The translations under genes were made by a program, and so were the position numbers. The notes beneath the pieces were generated by a model. The model worked only from the letters and a program-made list of their open reading frames with translations, had not been told where the DNA came from and did no database searches. Shown here one piece after another: positions 10,000-21,540 of a stretch of DNA of 64,000 nucleotides (its first letter is position 1; each line of letters opens with the position of its first letter). The stretch comes from Ornithodoros turicata (lineage: Eukaryota; Arthropoda; Arachnida; Ixodida; Argasidae): NCBI RefSeq assembly GCF_037126465.1, contig NW_026999320.1:992001-1056000 (forward strand). Reading direction: 5' to 3'.

Positions 10000-12900
10000 C
10001 TTGTTACAAAGACGCAAGGAAAAAGCTGCCGGACTCTGTCTACACATCAGACCTGACCGATGCACTTCCCGAGAAAAGGAAAAGGCGTGCAAGGGTCATG
10101 GATACTGATGAAGAGGATGAATTTCCTCCAATACCTGCGAAATTATTTGCCCATTTAGTACATGTAAATTTAGAACTGTTATGGTCCACCCATTCAGTGA
10201 TCTTGCTCAGCGTAACAGATAGTTGCTTATATCCATATCTACTAACACCGAAGTTCCTGAGAGCCATTCCTCAAGATGTCCGGCACCCAAGCCATCCCTA
10301 TCACAATATCCAAGAGCATGTAACTAGGAGAGAGGTAACAGCCTACTGTATCACTGCTAATGTAATGTGCCACAGATCTCATTTGGCTTGGAGTTTAGCA
10401 TCATTGATCCCAAGTCCTGGACATACCACCACTATGCAGGATGATACCACTCGGCTCAAAGAAACACGTGAGCAGAAGGAGAAAAGAAAAGTGTACACTA
10501 CTAACTTTTCTTTCATGATGGTGGAGCCTCACAGCCATCATGTGCGATACTGGAACAGACTCAGTGGGCAAGAGGTGTGCTCTCATTTTTGTTTTCTCTC
10601 TCAGGGTATTTTCTCTTCGCTTGTATCCATTTCATTCAGCTCTGATCTCACTGACAACGCGAATGTGTAACATTTATTAATCTAGATTTGCCTCGCCGTG
10701 CACCAAGTGCGAGCTCCGCAGAAGAATAAAACTCCCAAGGGACTGATGCAGGTGGGTACACTTTCAAGAACTGATCTCAGGGCAGCTGAACGCTGACTGT
10801 TAAATGAGTCACTCTAATAGCAAGCGTGACATGGCCTGAAAGCTCCATTGGGGGACATGGGAGATTCCACAAATGGCAATAAATTGAAGGCAGCACTTTC
10901 CTTTGTGTTATACCTTATTTTATACCTGTCCAGTGGGTGGCATTCATATATATCCATCTATATCTTCATATATATATGTAGCATGATATGTCAGCACCGT
11001 GGCCATTTGGGCTTCTGCAGATATATTGTATTGCAAATATTTCGACCTCAAGTCTGCTAGTCAGTGTTCTTGTCAGCAATTTGTAGCGCTATACAAGTTT
11101 TGAAATTGTATTTCTCTCTAACTGCTACAGATGCTACAACGGTCCTTAGTGAGGACACAGATACTGAAGCAGGTAATATTGCTGAAAATTATGTGATGAT
11201 GATGCCCTAATACTACCTTTTGCTTTGCCAGATACTCAAGTCCCAATCACATTTGGTAATGTACTGAGCTTACCATAGTAAATATTTGTATTGGTCTTCT
11301 GTTGCTGAGGGACTGTATACTTGTCACACAAGACAATTTTGGTTATGCAGGTGAGCAGTTGGCCAGCGCTGCTACTTCAGCTGCCCCTGAGAGTTCACGA
11401 CAGCAAAAACATAACGGTAAAACTCGCATGTTTATTCTGCAGGAAAGTAGAGTATTAAGGGGAAGCTGTTGAACCACTGCGCGGATACTGGAAGCCGTTG
11501 GAACGTGATGGTAATGCAGTGTCGGTGCAGATGTTAACAGTTTAATTTCGTTTGTAAGTGTATGGAACGTGCTAAAAAAATATAGGTCTTACTTCCTCAT
11601 GTGCAAACTCTTTACCAGCGTCGAGTTCGACATTACAGCCACGTGAACTGGGAATGCCAGAGCGTGGTAAATAAAAATGTAATGGATTGTGAATGGCGTT
11701 TGGTAAAATTGAATTGTTTTATAACATTTCAGCAGCAAGTCTTGAAGAACTTCAACGTGTTGCGATTGGCTATTCGGCAGCAGTCTGACCTTCTTTCCAG
11801 CCTGATTCCACAGCAGCCAGCCCTGCATGAATCCCCCTGCTCATGTCACAACCACTGAACACAGTGGAGCAGGTTGATGAGTTTGAGAGAGATCTCATCC
11901 CTGAGCGTGAGAAGCAGTTAGTGAGTGCTATAAAACACCTTATATTCGTGCATCCTTAACTTTCGTCCATAAGTCGGAAATTTAGGGGCACAGGAAAATT
12001 TGGTGAAGTGAGTCTGTCAAATGTAAGAATACAGGGAAAAAAATACCCATGAGTAGCATTGCTGGTATACGAACCTAGATCCAACTGATTGCCAGTCCGG
12101 GATGCTAACCATTCCTCCATATCTGCTTTTCTTGTGAATTTCATGCCCTAAATGCAGCAGGAGGGACAAGTCGTGCACTTGCTTCTCTTTCGCACTTTCC
12201 ATCTTACTCGCTCACGCATTTGTGTACAAGCCTTACGACATCTTAAGACGGATATGTGTTCTAGCTAACGCTATGACTGTCTGGGCTTTTCTTGTCTCAA
12301 ACGAAAATTGTCCGCAGGTCGCTATGCCGGGAACGTGTGTTTCATGTACCACCTAGGTCCATCAAATGTTACCCTACCAACAGTAGGGTAAATGGGTAGA
12401 AATCCAGCGAACCGGTAGAGATGTAGGAAGGAAGTTGCCTCAGGACAGAAGCCGCCGATATTTCGAACAGAGACTGTTCTTCTTCTGGGCACCGTCCTCA
12501 TCATTGGCATGGTAATTAAAGGGTTAGGTGTGACGTGTTTAAAGGTTCATGCGAATTGTGGTTCAACAGCCCGGAGGGAAGAAAGGGTCCCTGCGGGCTT
12601 CTACGGCCGGAGTGAATGGCTGCTTTGTTAGGGTGTGGAGGGGATTATGTGAACGTAGTGATCTAGGCTACAGACCGGTTACAGAAAATGGAAGGTTCAC
12701 GAACACGTGGACGAAACGGGACAACAGGCAAGAATTGGCAAGCATAGCGAAAGATAAGGAGGTTAGTGGTTACGTGGGGAAAATTCCAGAACAAGCAAAT
12801 TGTTTTTTTTAAAATAATATTTGTAATACAAAGTTGTGGCATGCAATAAAGAATGCAGAAAGCAGTGGCCATGCAGAACATAACAGATGATGATGGGGGT

Positions 12901-15900
12901 AAAAGAGAAAAGCATATTTTATTTGTGAAGTGTTTCTAGGGTGCCTTGTGATTTGTTGATACCGGACGGGTGAAGAGCGTTGAACTTGTATATGAGATAG
13001 GACTCCCTATCACGTCTGTCACGTGTGGATCTAAACCCGGTTTCTAGAATATATAGTTTAATGTTGTCAAAATTGTGACCAGGAACGTTAAAGTGTTCGG
13101 CGACTGCTTTGGGGAGTTTGTTGGACGTGTCGGTTCTGTGTCCGGTAAGGCGGTTGTTCATTTGTTGGCCGGTTTCACCAATGTATTGCATAGAGCAGTC
13201 GCCGCATTCAATGCAGTATATGACATTGGAGCTTGTGCATGTGAATGCGTGGTTAACGGGGTGGGTGTAATTGCTCGCAGTGCTTTTGATGGAGTTAGCG
13301 TGTTGAACGTGCTTGCATGTTTTGCAGCGCGGGAGGTTGCAGGGCCGTGTTCCCGTGTACGGGGCGTTTGTTTTGCTGATTTTGGCATTGACCAAGGAGT
13401 CTGCTAGGTTTTTTGCGCGTCGGTATGTCACCTGTATGGGATGGGTGAATATATTGCTAAGTCGGTCACTGCTTTGGAGGAGGGGCTCGTGCTTCTGTAG
13501 AATGGCTTTGATGTTTGGAAGTGCGTTGGAATATCTTGTGATGAAGCTTATTTGGCACGCGTCAGGATTTTTTCGGTTTTCCAGAACCTCGTTTCGATCG
13601 AGTGTGAGTGCCTTGCGACGGAATTCGGTTAGGAGGGAGTCTGGATAGTCCCTTTGGGCAAGTGTACTGCAGAGTTCGTCAAGCTTCTCAGCGTAATCTG
13701 TGTCGTTTGAACAAATTCTGCGTAGTCTTACACTCTGCCCATTAGGAATTCCAACCTTACAGTGGCGCGGGTGGTGACTCTTGAAGTGAAGGTATTGTTG
13801 TTTGTCAGTTGGCTTTTTGTACAGGGTTGTGATGAGGTTGCCGTTGTCTAGTGATATTGTGGTGTCGAGGAAGTTAATTAAGTGAGTTGACTGTTGTGAT
13901 GTGAACTTTATGGTGCTATGCGCGGTGTTCAGTAGATCTACGAACTTTTGAAATTCATGTTCCCCGTGTTCCCATATTATCAGTATATCATCGATGTATC
14001 GAAGGTACACAGTGGGTTTTAATGAGAGGGCGCTGAGAACTTTGTTTTCCAAGAAACCCATGAATATATTTGCGTATGTGGGTGCAACAGGTGTGCCCAT
14101 ACTTGTACCGTGTACTTGTAGGTGCGATGGCAGTGTTGTCGGAATATGGTTTAAATAGTGGTCCAGGAATTTCGAGAGTCTTTCTGTTGGTGTGTTGTTA
14201 TTAGATACAATTGGCCTGCCGGGGATGTCAGCCGTATAGAGCTCGTTGGCGTGTACCTTGTGGATTTTGGGCAGTAAATAGAAACGACATGCGCTTGTGT
14301 TTGATGGGGTGAGATATCTGAGGTCATCACGTGTGATGAGCTTTCGTTCGTGGAGGTCCTGTATGGTATGGGTTATTAGCGCCGTGTACTCCTTTGTTGG
14401 GTCATGGTCCAGTTTGAGGTAGTGTTGCGTATTGTTGAGTTGCCTATGAGCTTCAGAAATATATTTATCTGTGGGCCAGATGACGATACTCCCACCCTTA
14501 TCTGCGGGCTTGATAATGATATCATCTCTGCCAGCTAGCGCTTTGATGATGTCACGCTGTGTTCTAGTGAGGTTGTGACCACGCGAGCTTTGGGAAATAC
14601 TGCGAAGGATGTCGTTGCTTACTTGTTTAATGTACAGGTCTAATGCGGGTTCTCGGCCGTGATTTGGTGTCCGGATTGATGGTAGTCGGAGGTCGTTGTT
14701 GTTTTCTTGTGTTGTATCAGCGAAGAATTCTCTCAGGCGTAGCCGTCTCGCAAAGTCTGATATGTCTTTGTGGATTTCGTATTCGTTAACAGAATTGAGT
14801 GTAGGGCAGAATGTTAACCCCCTAGAGAGGACTTGTAGTTCGTCGCTGGTTAGTGAGCGTGATATATCTATTACGGTGCTTGCGTCAGCGTTTTCTCGGG
14901 GTGAGTCAGCGATGTTGCGGAGAGTTGTGGTTGTGGTGCTGGAAATGATTTGTTCGGCTGCTGCGTGTGTCATGTTAGTGGGTCCGGTATCCGTGTCGTT
15001 GTTGGAATTAGGTTTTCCGAGTTTTGAGTGTTCCTTGTTAGCTAGCTCGCGGTTGTGTTATTGAATGTCTAGTTCGAGAGTGTTTGCCTCCGCGTCGGTG
15101 AGACTGATATTGCTCATATGGGCCTGGATCGTAGCGAGTTGCGCGTGGCACTGTTTCTTTAATATTTCTAGAAACGTACGGGCTGTGTTGCTAAGGGTTG
15201 ATGCCCACTCTAGCTCTAGTTCAGTTGTCAGTTTTCCTAATGCAGGGACTGTTTTAGGGGAGGACGGTGCCCAGAAGAAGAACAGCCTCTGTTCGAAATA
15301 TCGGCGGCTTCTGTCCTGAGGCAACTTCCTTCCTACAACAGTAGGGTAAGTTTTACAGTAGTTTTATGTCAATAGGCATTGACATAATTTCAACATGCAT
15401 TTCAACTTCAGTAGTCAACATAGTATTGATATCTTTGCTCATACTCGAATGTTTCTGAACACACTTACGGAGGTTACTCGGGGCAGACTTATTTCATGAT
15501 TACCAGTGTTTGCTCTTGTTGCTTTTTTGCATGCCTTTTTTATTTTGCTATGCCTCAAAGTACTGTGTATGCCGCGTATATTGAATATTGTTGTTAGCCT
15601 CGTTTTGTTTTCTTTTTTTTTCTTTGGAACCTTTTTTTTTTCTGGTTGGATAGTTTTCGTGATTAAGTGTGCACTGTTACTCAGATCTTTATCGGCTGTT
15701 CACAGGCACTTAAAAATAAATAAATAAATCGAAATCACTTGTGCTAAAAGGTGTTTTACCTAAAATTAAGAATCTTGCTTTTCTGCAGGTACTCGAGCTC
15801 TCCTTGCTTGGTGGGAATTCAGTCAAAACAGCCTTGAGGAGGATATTGCCCCACATTATGACAAACGAGCTAGCCCAACAGTATAGTTGGGAAGGGAGAA

Positions 15901-17412
15901 AGGGGAAATTAAAGGACAACGGAAACGAAATTTGTCCATTGCAAAAAAGGGACCGAACAAGGTGTAAATATTATGTAAAATTATGGTGCCACTAGTATTT
16001 TGCAAGTACGCTGTACGGATGGGCATATTTTTGACGATTACGTGCGCGCTGGGCCGCCCACCCGACACGATCGCCCATGAAGCGCGCCAAGCATTGCGGG
16101 AAAATCTGAGGAACGCGTGACGTCAAATATCTCTCGCGCTCCATGTGCAGCTGCTCGGTAAACGGCACAAACACGGCGAATTCTGAATAACGCCTGAAGA
16201 TGTTCGATACGGAGATGTCGTGAAAGTCTGAAGGCGATATATCCTATGAGAGATGGGTTAGTACATGCTTCTTCGTCTCCGTTCTTTCCCCGTAGCGGGA
16301 ATTATACGTACGCCGAAACGCCAAATGAAAGTCAAGAACTCCAACAGGAGAGCCAACGTGCGTCACTTCCGTGGTCTGCTACGGCGGCGCGGCGACGCCC
16401 ACCAGGGGCTCAGAGTGCTCCACGGCCGAATGTTATATCGCGATTGTGGCGGCATTTCAACTAATATACGCAAATCTATGTCGAATTCCGGATTGTTTTG
16501 GTACACATCGCAATATGAGGCAAATAGCTTTGCAGCCTATTTTCGCTTCCGTCGTCCTTTAAGGTTCGTCGACCTGGCCTTGCGGGGAATAGTTTTGCGT
16601 AAGTATTTTTCTTTCTACAAACAACTAAATACAGTAGAAGTTGTCCAAATTATTTTTACCAGGACAATTTGATGTATGGGTTGCTCTTTCGCGTTGTATG
16701 ACCTACCTACTATCTCTGGTACACCTTACCTTACATTTGGCATGAAAGTAAAGAAAAGAACCTCACTACAGCTGTTCTGTGTTCTGTGAAGTCCTCAACA
16801 TAGTCATGGTAAATTTTATTCTGTAATTACAACTACAATTATGATGCTTGGATGTTAGTCATGATTGAGTCAAGAGTGGACAAATTGTAGACTTTTTTAG
16901 GTATCGTGAAATATTGACAGCGAAAAATATACTGGGTGTTTCACCTAAAATGATAAAGAAATATAATTAAAAATAGATTTGTCGGATTATTCCGGGGTCA
17001 GCTGTATTCGTCTCAAATTGGATTGGGAAATTTCAAAAGTTTACTTAAAATAACTTGGCATATAAGGTTGGCATATGTTCTCTAAAGATGAGTACAGTTG
17101 ACGCTTACACGTAAGCCGCCCATTGGCACTCTTCTTTATGGGGTGATTGGATTATTTTCATCGCCCAGTGAGAAGTGTTTAGACACGGTGTATTGATGTG
17201 ATGTACCACGATTCCCAAACGTGTTGGATAGAGCCCCATGCATTCTATCGTGCTTTGTCTCGTTTTCTGAAGTTATGACTTATTTTCCAGGTGCCGTGCA
17301 TGCAAGCAAGAAAGTCGCCAAAGTTACAGCCTTTGAAATAGAGACTGGGATAAGAGAATGGCGGCGACATGCTGCAGAAAGGACCAAGAGAACGAAGTGC
17401 TGGAACGGGTGA
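10000..17412 (+). CDS. DUF4806-type multi-exon gene
   Basis: Plus-strand gene assembled from splice signals and protein character. The first visible exon (from 10000) encodes a basic then acidic stretch (ALPEKRKRRARVMDTDEEDEFPP). Further exons follow at 10440-10574, 10686-10751, 11131-11172, 11232-11255, 11351-11416, 11619-11666, 11733-11920, 15789-15961 and 17291-17412. The 15,789 exon carries the DUF4806 signature (LLGGNSVKTALRRILPHIMTNELAQQYSWEGRKGK); the 11,733 exon gives a coiled coil followed in another frame by NTVEQVDEFERDLIPEREKQL, the usual start of that domain. The last exon ends AERTKRTKCWNG then TGA. The frame change near 11,830 suggests decay. DUF4806 proteins have no established biochemical role. 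Its position downstream of a transposase suggests a second transposon gene, by analogy to TnpA of CACTA elements (inference). A Penelope-like element sits antisense in its 3.9 kb intron. Confidence 0.65.
10440..10574 (+). CDS. Candidate exon of DUF4806 gene
   Basis: Acceptor ...CACTATGCAG (AG 10438-10439) and donor GGGCAAGAG|GTGTGC delimit 135 nt, exactly 45 open codons. The peptide is charged, then histidine- and tyrosine-containing (SHHVRYWNRLSGQE). No domain is recognised. A length divisible by three agrees with the symmetric exons that follow. Confidence 0.45.
11131..11666 (+). CDS. Micro-exon cluster of DUF4806 gene
   Basis: Four short exons, each bounded by a clear pyrimidine-tract AG and a GT donor: 11131-11172 (42 nt), 11232-11255 (24 nt), 11351-11416 (66 nt) and 11619-11666 (48 nt). 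All lengths are multiples of three, as is the 66-nt exon at 10686-10751. Two reading phases stay open through all four. One gives an acidic, Ser/Ala-rich linker (VLSEDTDTEAD, EQLASAATSAAPESS); the other runs in phase into the coiled coil of the next exon. Which phase is used cannot be decided from sequence alone. Confidence 0.6.
11733..11920 (+). CDS. Coiled-coil exon leading into DUF4806
   Basis: Acceptor ATAACATTTCAG precedes QQVLKNFNVLRLAIRQQSDLL, a heptad-like amphipathic helix. The frame hits TGA near 11,858, but a shifted frame encodes LNTVEQVDEFERDLIPEREKQL up to the donor at 11920|GTGAGT. A one-base frameshift near 11,830 therefore probably breaks this copy. Confidence 0.55.
12040..12135 (-). 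repeat. tRNA-derived SINE head
   Basis: On the minus strand GGTTAGCATCCCGG (A-box-like, as in tRNA-Glu/Gly types) is followed about 25 nt later by GGTTCGTATACC (B-box-like), then by TATTTTTTTCCC. This is a typical arrangement for a tRNA-derived SINE head inserted in the DUF4806 intron. It is a different family from the 6.2 and 30.2 kb SINEs. Confidence 0.45.
12422..12499. repeat. Penelope inverted arm, left
   Basis: Reverse complement of 15260-15337 with a single a/g difference. It contains the hairpin-forming GAACAG...CTGTTC followed by GAAA when read on the minus strand. Confidence 0.85.
12919..15324 (-). pseudogene. Penelope-like reverse transcriptase/GIY-YIG endonuclease, defective
   Basis: One frame spans 15324 to 12919 with a single in-frame TAA at 15058-15060; the downstream ATG-led part (14973-12919) is 684 codons. 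By codon of that part: the N-terminal helix region, LPKIHK (234-239), GTSMGTPVAPTYANIFM (289-305), the catalytic YIDD (326-329), a cysteine cluster (CNLPRCKTC, 545-553) and GIY-YIG endonuclease motifs (VIYCIECGDCSMQYIGET, 584-601) with a distal RESYLIYKF block. The segment between LPSHLQ (281-286) and VHGTSMG (287 on) lacks the expected DxxSLYTNIP block: RT motif A and its catalytic aspartate are missing, consistent with an internal in-frame deletion of roughly 90 codons. The protein should lack polymerase activity even if translated. Family role: target-primed reverse transcription in the nucleus. Confidence 0.85.
15260..15337. repeat. Penelope inverted arm, right
   Basis: Mate of 12422-12499. 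On the minus strand it encodes the N-terminal PQDRSRRYFEQRLFFFWAP peptide of the Penelope frame, so terminal repeat and coding sequence overlap here. Confidence 0.85.
15350..15788. other. Remaining intron, no feature
   Basis: AT-rich intronic sequence with T-runs (15,610-15,640) and an (AAAT)n run at 15,712-15,728. It ends in the acceptor TTTTCTGCAG (AG at 15787-15788). Confidence 0.5.
15789..15961 (+). CDS. DUF4806 core exon
   Basis: The acceptor TTTTCTGCAG and the donor AACAAG|GTGTAA bound 173 nt encoding LLGGNSVKTALRRILPHIMT and then NELAQQYSWEGRKGK. The GG, RRIL and Y-W-GRKGK positions are the conserved core of DUF4806 as I know the family. This is the strongest evidence for the identity of the whole gene. 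Confidence 0.7.
15962..17290. other. Intron with MITE end
   Basis: Intron of the DUF4806 gene. A MITE-like terminus (ACTGGGTGTTTCACCTAAAA, about 16,930) is present; its partner was not found. A GC-richer patch at 16,030-16,440 has overlapping short frames and no recognisable product. Confidence 0.4.
17291..17412 (+). CDS. Probable last exon of DUF4806 gene
   Basis: Acceptor TTATTTTCCAG (AG 17289-17290) precedes about 40 open codons: GAVHASKKVAKVTAFEIETG, then a basic tail ending KCWNG and TGA (17410-17412). Position and charge fit the region after the DUF4806 core, where a short C-terminal extension is usual. Confidence 0.5.
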
Positions 17413-18702
17413 GCCGGTTGAGGTGCCCCTTTCATCGCCACCTTAAAATACACAAGGTTCATAAAACACTATGCGCAGTGAACGTAACAACGTAAATGAA
17501 GTAAATGTAGCAATTCTCATCCTGTGACAGGCTCACGAATGTATCAAATACTAATATGTACATCTCAATTTCAAATGCAAATCACATCGTCGATAATTTG
17601 AGGAGTGAAGCTCGCTTTAAAATATCTTTGACTGGTCTTGTGCAAACGTGCTTTGCATAATATGCAGGTTGCTGGCCGAGCGACTTTGTTGCGGTATTGA
17701 GATTTTAGAGATCTGGATTTAGAGAGAAATTAATAGACCACTTCAGAAAATCCCACAGCTTAATGTGGTTGCTTTAGATTATGGGGCGATGAAGATAACA
17801 GAAAAGTCAAAGGTGGTTAGTTTGTTTCGGTCTCCGCTTTCTTCGGTCAGTCACCAATAAGGTGGCAGGCCTCCTCCCTGAAGGATTCTGTTAGCCAACC
17901 TTCTACTGCGTACGCGTTGAAAGTAGAAACCAAAGCTGTCTGACCAAAGCTCTTACCCACATCTCTGACACTTCCATGCAGCGCAGTGAGCACTGTGATT
18001 TTCTGAAGCAGTCTGGTGCCTAGCAAAAAATCTAGGGGCTTAAACTTTTGTCCGACTTTAAGTGGCTCGACAAAAAAAATTGTTCCAAATTAAGTATACA
18101 GAGTTTCTTCAAAGTGCCTTTTATTTTCACAAGAGTTACTTCAGCACAGTGCCATTCAAGAAGTTGAGTTTAAGTGAAGAGTGTACAAAAATTTGTAAAG
18201 CTGCCATAGGTGTACCTTGCCAGAATGATAACCCTGCGTCATGAAAAGTTAGCGTTTAACCCGTGAACTCATCCGGCGGAAGAGTCTGACGGAGTACATT
18301 TTTGTGGTGCATTCTTGGCTTGAACACGAACCAAGTAATTTTTCTGCTTGGATTAAGATTCGTCGTACCTTTGTCATGTATGACAGTCAACTTTTGTCTG
18401 CATGAAGTTTAAGCCACTTTGTTACTCATGTCACATGCCTCGTGGGCAAGATGCTGAGTAACTGAGGACCATTACACTAGTTTTTTCAAGCTTTGTGGTT
18501 TTGTTGTATTCGAGTGAAATACAAAGAAAAATATAGACGCTTGTAAATTTTTAGTGATCGACAGATGATTACGAACCAGCACAGCCTACACTGCATGTCA
18601 GGAATATGGTTTTCCTATAGTACTGCAGTCAATGAGTAGGGACCCGTCGCTGGTGCATTGTAACAGTGAGAGCGCACAGAACATAGCATGGTACATACTA
18701 CA
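17413..18702. other. No supported gene
   Basis: AT-rich sequence with short frames only. I searched for the right end of the transposon carrying copy A (GGTTTACTGGG-like) and did not find it. Confidence 0.4.
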
Positions 18703-20818
18703 TGGGTAATTCCATTTTAAATCGAACAAGGTTCGCCGATGGCATTTTTTTTTATTTCAGTGAAAAAATATATGTTGTAAATGGCCTTATGTGAAGACGG
18801 AAGCAGGTTCCCGGAGCTTCCTACGATTAACCAGTACATTGATGGAGAGGAGGTAAGGGGGCACCGTCTTCGCGACGTAACGTTTTCTCGCGACTTCGCA
18901 GCCTTACTGATGCCGCTTCATTCGCATCATAGCCCTCATAGCTAGCATACATGAAGTATGGGCTCTTTAGTATACCTGTACGGAGTGAAAACGGTGTCAC
19001 TATAATGGGACGCTGAAGAAAAGATGCCAAAGTCAGCAGATATGACAAAAATTTCATGTTTTTAGCCCTCATAGCTCCTCGACGGCAGGTCACATATCCA
19101 TAAATGAAGTGTGCTTTTAATGTGCAATTTTTCGTCTATCGTTCACCATATTGAAAACCATTCTAACCCATTTCGTTGGCGAAAGAGGTCTCAGCAAAGT
19201 TTGGTGCCAACGGGAAATTGCTGATGTTTGGTATGGCATACGTCAGCCCCTGCAATAGTTATTCCAATATTTTTGAGGTTACGGAAAGGCCAACGTATAT
19301 CCTATATTGGCAGCTGCAAAAATATGTTGCACTATTTTTGTAGTGTGAATGCAGTGAATTTTTCTCTGTGCCCAGGTCCCGGCGTTGCGATTTTGCACTC
19401 CGACTCCACTTTCGAGTGGCACGCCATCGCGCGTTTCCCATTTCACAGAGCCTTCGGTCTCTGATATTGCATTGGTTCCCGCCGATGCCACTTACTGGCC
19501 GATGCCACTGGACATGTGCACTTCGGCATTCTTATTTACGTGCCGCCCTCTTATATGCCCTTGTGAGGCGAACTGATGGCGCCTGTCTATTATGCTGCAG
19601 TGACTGAGAGTGGTGTACTGACTGACGTTATGTCAATGCTGCACAAGGTGTGAATTTTTAAAAATAAATTTAAATTCTGTACTGGCAAGCACTACCAGTG
19701 GCTGATCGCTGGAGGTGCCGTTTACTACAGCTGCAAAAAAGTAACAAAACCTGTCAGCCTACACTGCACAGGCACCATGCCTTTCTCCAATGAAAATTAT
19801 CGTGACATCTATTTGTGACATATATTAATACAAAAGAATGAAGGACGCGTTCTCACGACAAGAGTTCGCCTGGTTTGGTGTGGTGCAACCTTCCTCTTTA
19901 TTGACCAAATCATGTTGGGGCTCAGGGGGCGCATATGCTACCTATGCAATGTAGCCGGACAGTTTCTTGTTACTTGTTTTTGCAGCTGTAATAAAGACGG
20001 AACCTCCAGAAATGATCGAGCCACTTGGTAGCACTTGCTAGTACAGAATTTTTTTAAGCGCACACCCTGTGCAGTGCTGACAGAACTGCTGCAAAAGTTG
20101 TTGTTATACTCGGCTACATATCGCGATTCAGTACTCCACTCTCAGTTGCTGCGGCACAATCGGCAGACGCGTTCTGCTGGTCTCGCAATGGCATATAAAA
20201 AGGTTGCACGTAAATAAGAATGCCGACGTGGACGTGTCCATAACGAAGTGCAAGTGTGGGAATCAATGCAACATCATGGAGATCAAAAATGCCCTGTCAA
20301 ATGGGAAACGCGCGATAGCATGCCACTCGAAAGTGGAGTCGGAGTGCAAGGTCCCAACGGCAAGACCTGGGCACAGAGAAAAATTCGCTGCGTTCACCCT
20401 GCTAACATAGTCCAACATATTTTTGCAGCTACCAATATAGGAGATACGTTGGCGTTCCAGTAACCGCAAAAATACTGAAATAAGTATTGCATGGGCTGAG
20501 GCAGAGATGGGCATAAATACACTTTTCGGGTATTTAAATATACATACACAATACTACATGTTTTCTTGTATTTAAATACTGCCTATAAATACTTTATGAT
20601 GAAAGTAATTAAATACAAAATATAAATACATTAAGACAGTATTTAAATACTGTAACTACTTCCGTAAATACTTTGAGCCATCCAGGCACATTATTCTTTT
20701 ATATTAGTGTAGAAATGGAGCCACCTGTGGATGCATGTCTGCTGCACACAATGTCCACATATTTCTTTATTTTTCCGTGATGCAGGGTGATGATTTCAGT
20801 ATCTTGCGTTGACCGACT

Positions 20819-21068
20819 TTCCATTGAACGGAAACGTCTCCTTGAGTCTCGGGAGCAGCGAGAGGGGTACTAGACATGATGGACAAGGGACAAGAACCGA
20901 CGAAAACTCAAAACCAGCTAATGAACTCATTATCGCTTCTTCCATTTGCTCTATGTTGAATAAAGTGTTAATTTGTTCACTTGCTGGTTTCGGTTCTTGT
21001 CCCCTGTCTGTCCTGTCCAGTCGCCCCCGCTGCTTCTCGAACTCAAGGAGATGTTTCCGTTCAATCAT
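20819..21068. repeat. Palindromic insert inside the hAT element
   Basis: ATTGAACGGAAACGTCTCCT near 20,822 and its near-complement ending at about 21,066 bound imperfect arms of about 90 bp (blocks GACAAGGGACAAGAACCG against CGGTTCTTGTCCCCTGTC). The loop is AT-rich with TTGAATAAAGTG. It resembles a small fold-back or a Penelope-derived terminus; family not recognised. Confidence 0.65.
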
Positions 21069-21260
21069 ATACACCAGCTTGCTTGGCTCCTCTACTTATG
21101 TTCGTCGACTTTCCATCTTCAGCGACGACAGTGAAAAACTCCGCGTTAAAAACTGTCTGGTGCGCTGCAGCCATTGTCCTGAGTTCCCAGTGAATGACTA
21201 AAGGTAAAGGTACATTTCAAGGGTTCCCTTTAGACACCAGGCTTTGTCAAGTGACGCATG

Positions 21261-21540
21261 AGGGTCACGAATCACATTTTTTCCAAATTTGTGTTCTCAT
21301 TTGTCTCCCGATTTCCAAAACTGAAGCAACGGGGTGGTGATGCTCTCATTCGCACATTCTGCTGTTTTCTAGAAGGATAGAAATCCCCGAACCCACCGGA
21401 TGAGCGACCTATACTCTCTAACCAAGATACCCTTCATTACTGCAGGCGAACAATGTAGAACTCGAGAGAATCCCGCAAATACGGGGGGATGAGATATGTG
21501 TATTTCAGTGTATTTTAAATATAAATACGCCTAAAACGGA
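21261..21540 (+). repeat. 280-bp duplicated segment, copy 1
   Basis: Matches 28543-28822 over 280 bp in the same orientation with two differences seen by eye. This copy lies inside the hAT element and includes part of its ATTTAAATA subterminal words, so the hAT is the likely source. Confidence 0.9.

Larger units (their letters stand above)
12378..15349 (-). mobile_element. Penelope-like element (EN+ type) with 14-bp target duplication
   Basis: CAACAGTAGGGTAA occurs directly at 12378-12391 and 15336-15349 and is taken as the target-site duplication. Inside lie 78-bp inverted arms (12422-12499 and 15260-15337, one mismatch seen) that act as the inverted pseudo-LTR pieces common in Penelope elements. 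The right arm is part of the 5' end of the minus-strand ORF. The element lies antisense within the DUF4806 intron. The near-identity of the arms suggests a recent insertion, although the ORF is defective. Confidence 0.85.

Noticed and set aside
12422..12505. Possible hammerhead in the Penelope arm (minus: AATGATGAGGAC ... GAACAG hairpin ... GAAA)
   Set aside because: The core reads AATGATGA instead of CTGATGA, the right arm lacks it, and no stem III or cleavage site pairs correctly.
13075..13648. Long plus-strand frames across the Penelope ORF
   Set aside because: Antisense shadows of the minus-strand reverse transcriptase/endonuclease frame.
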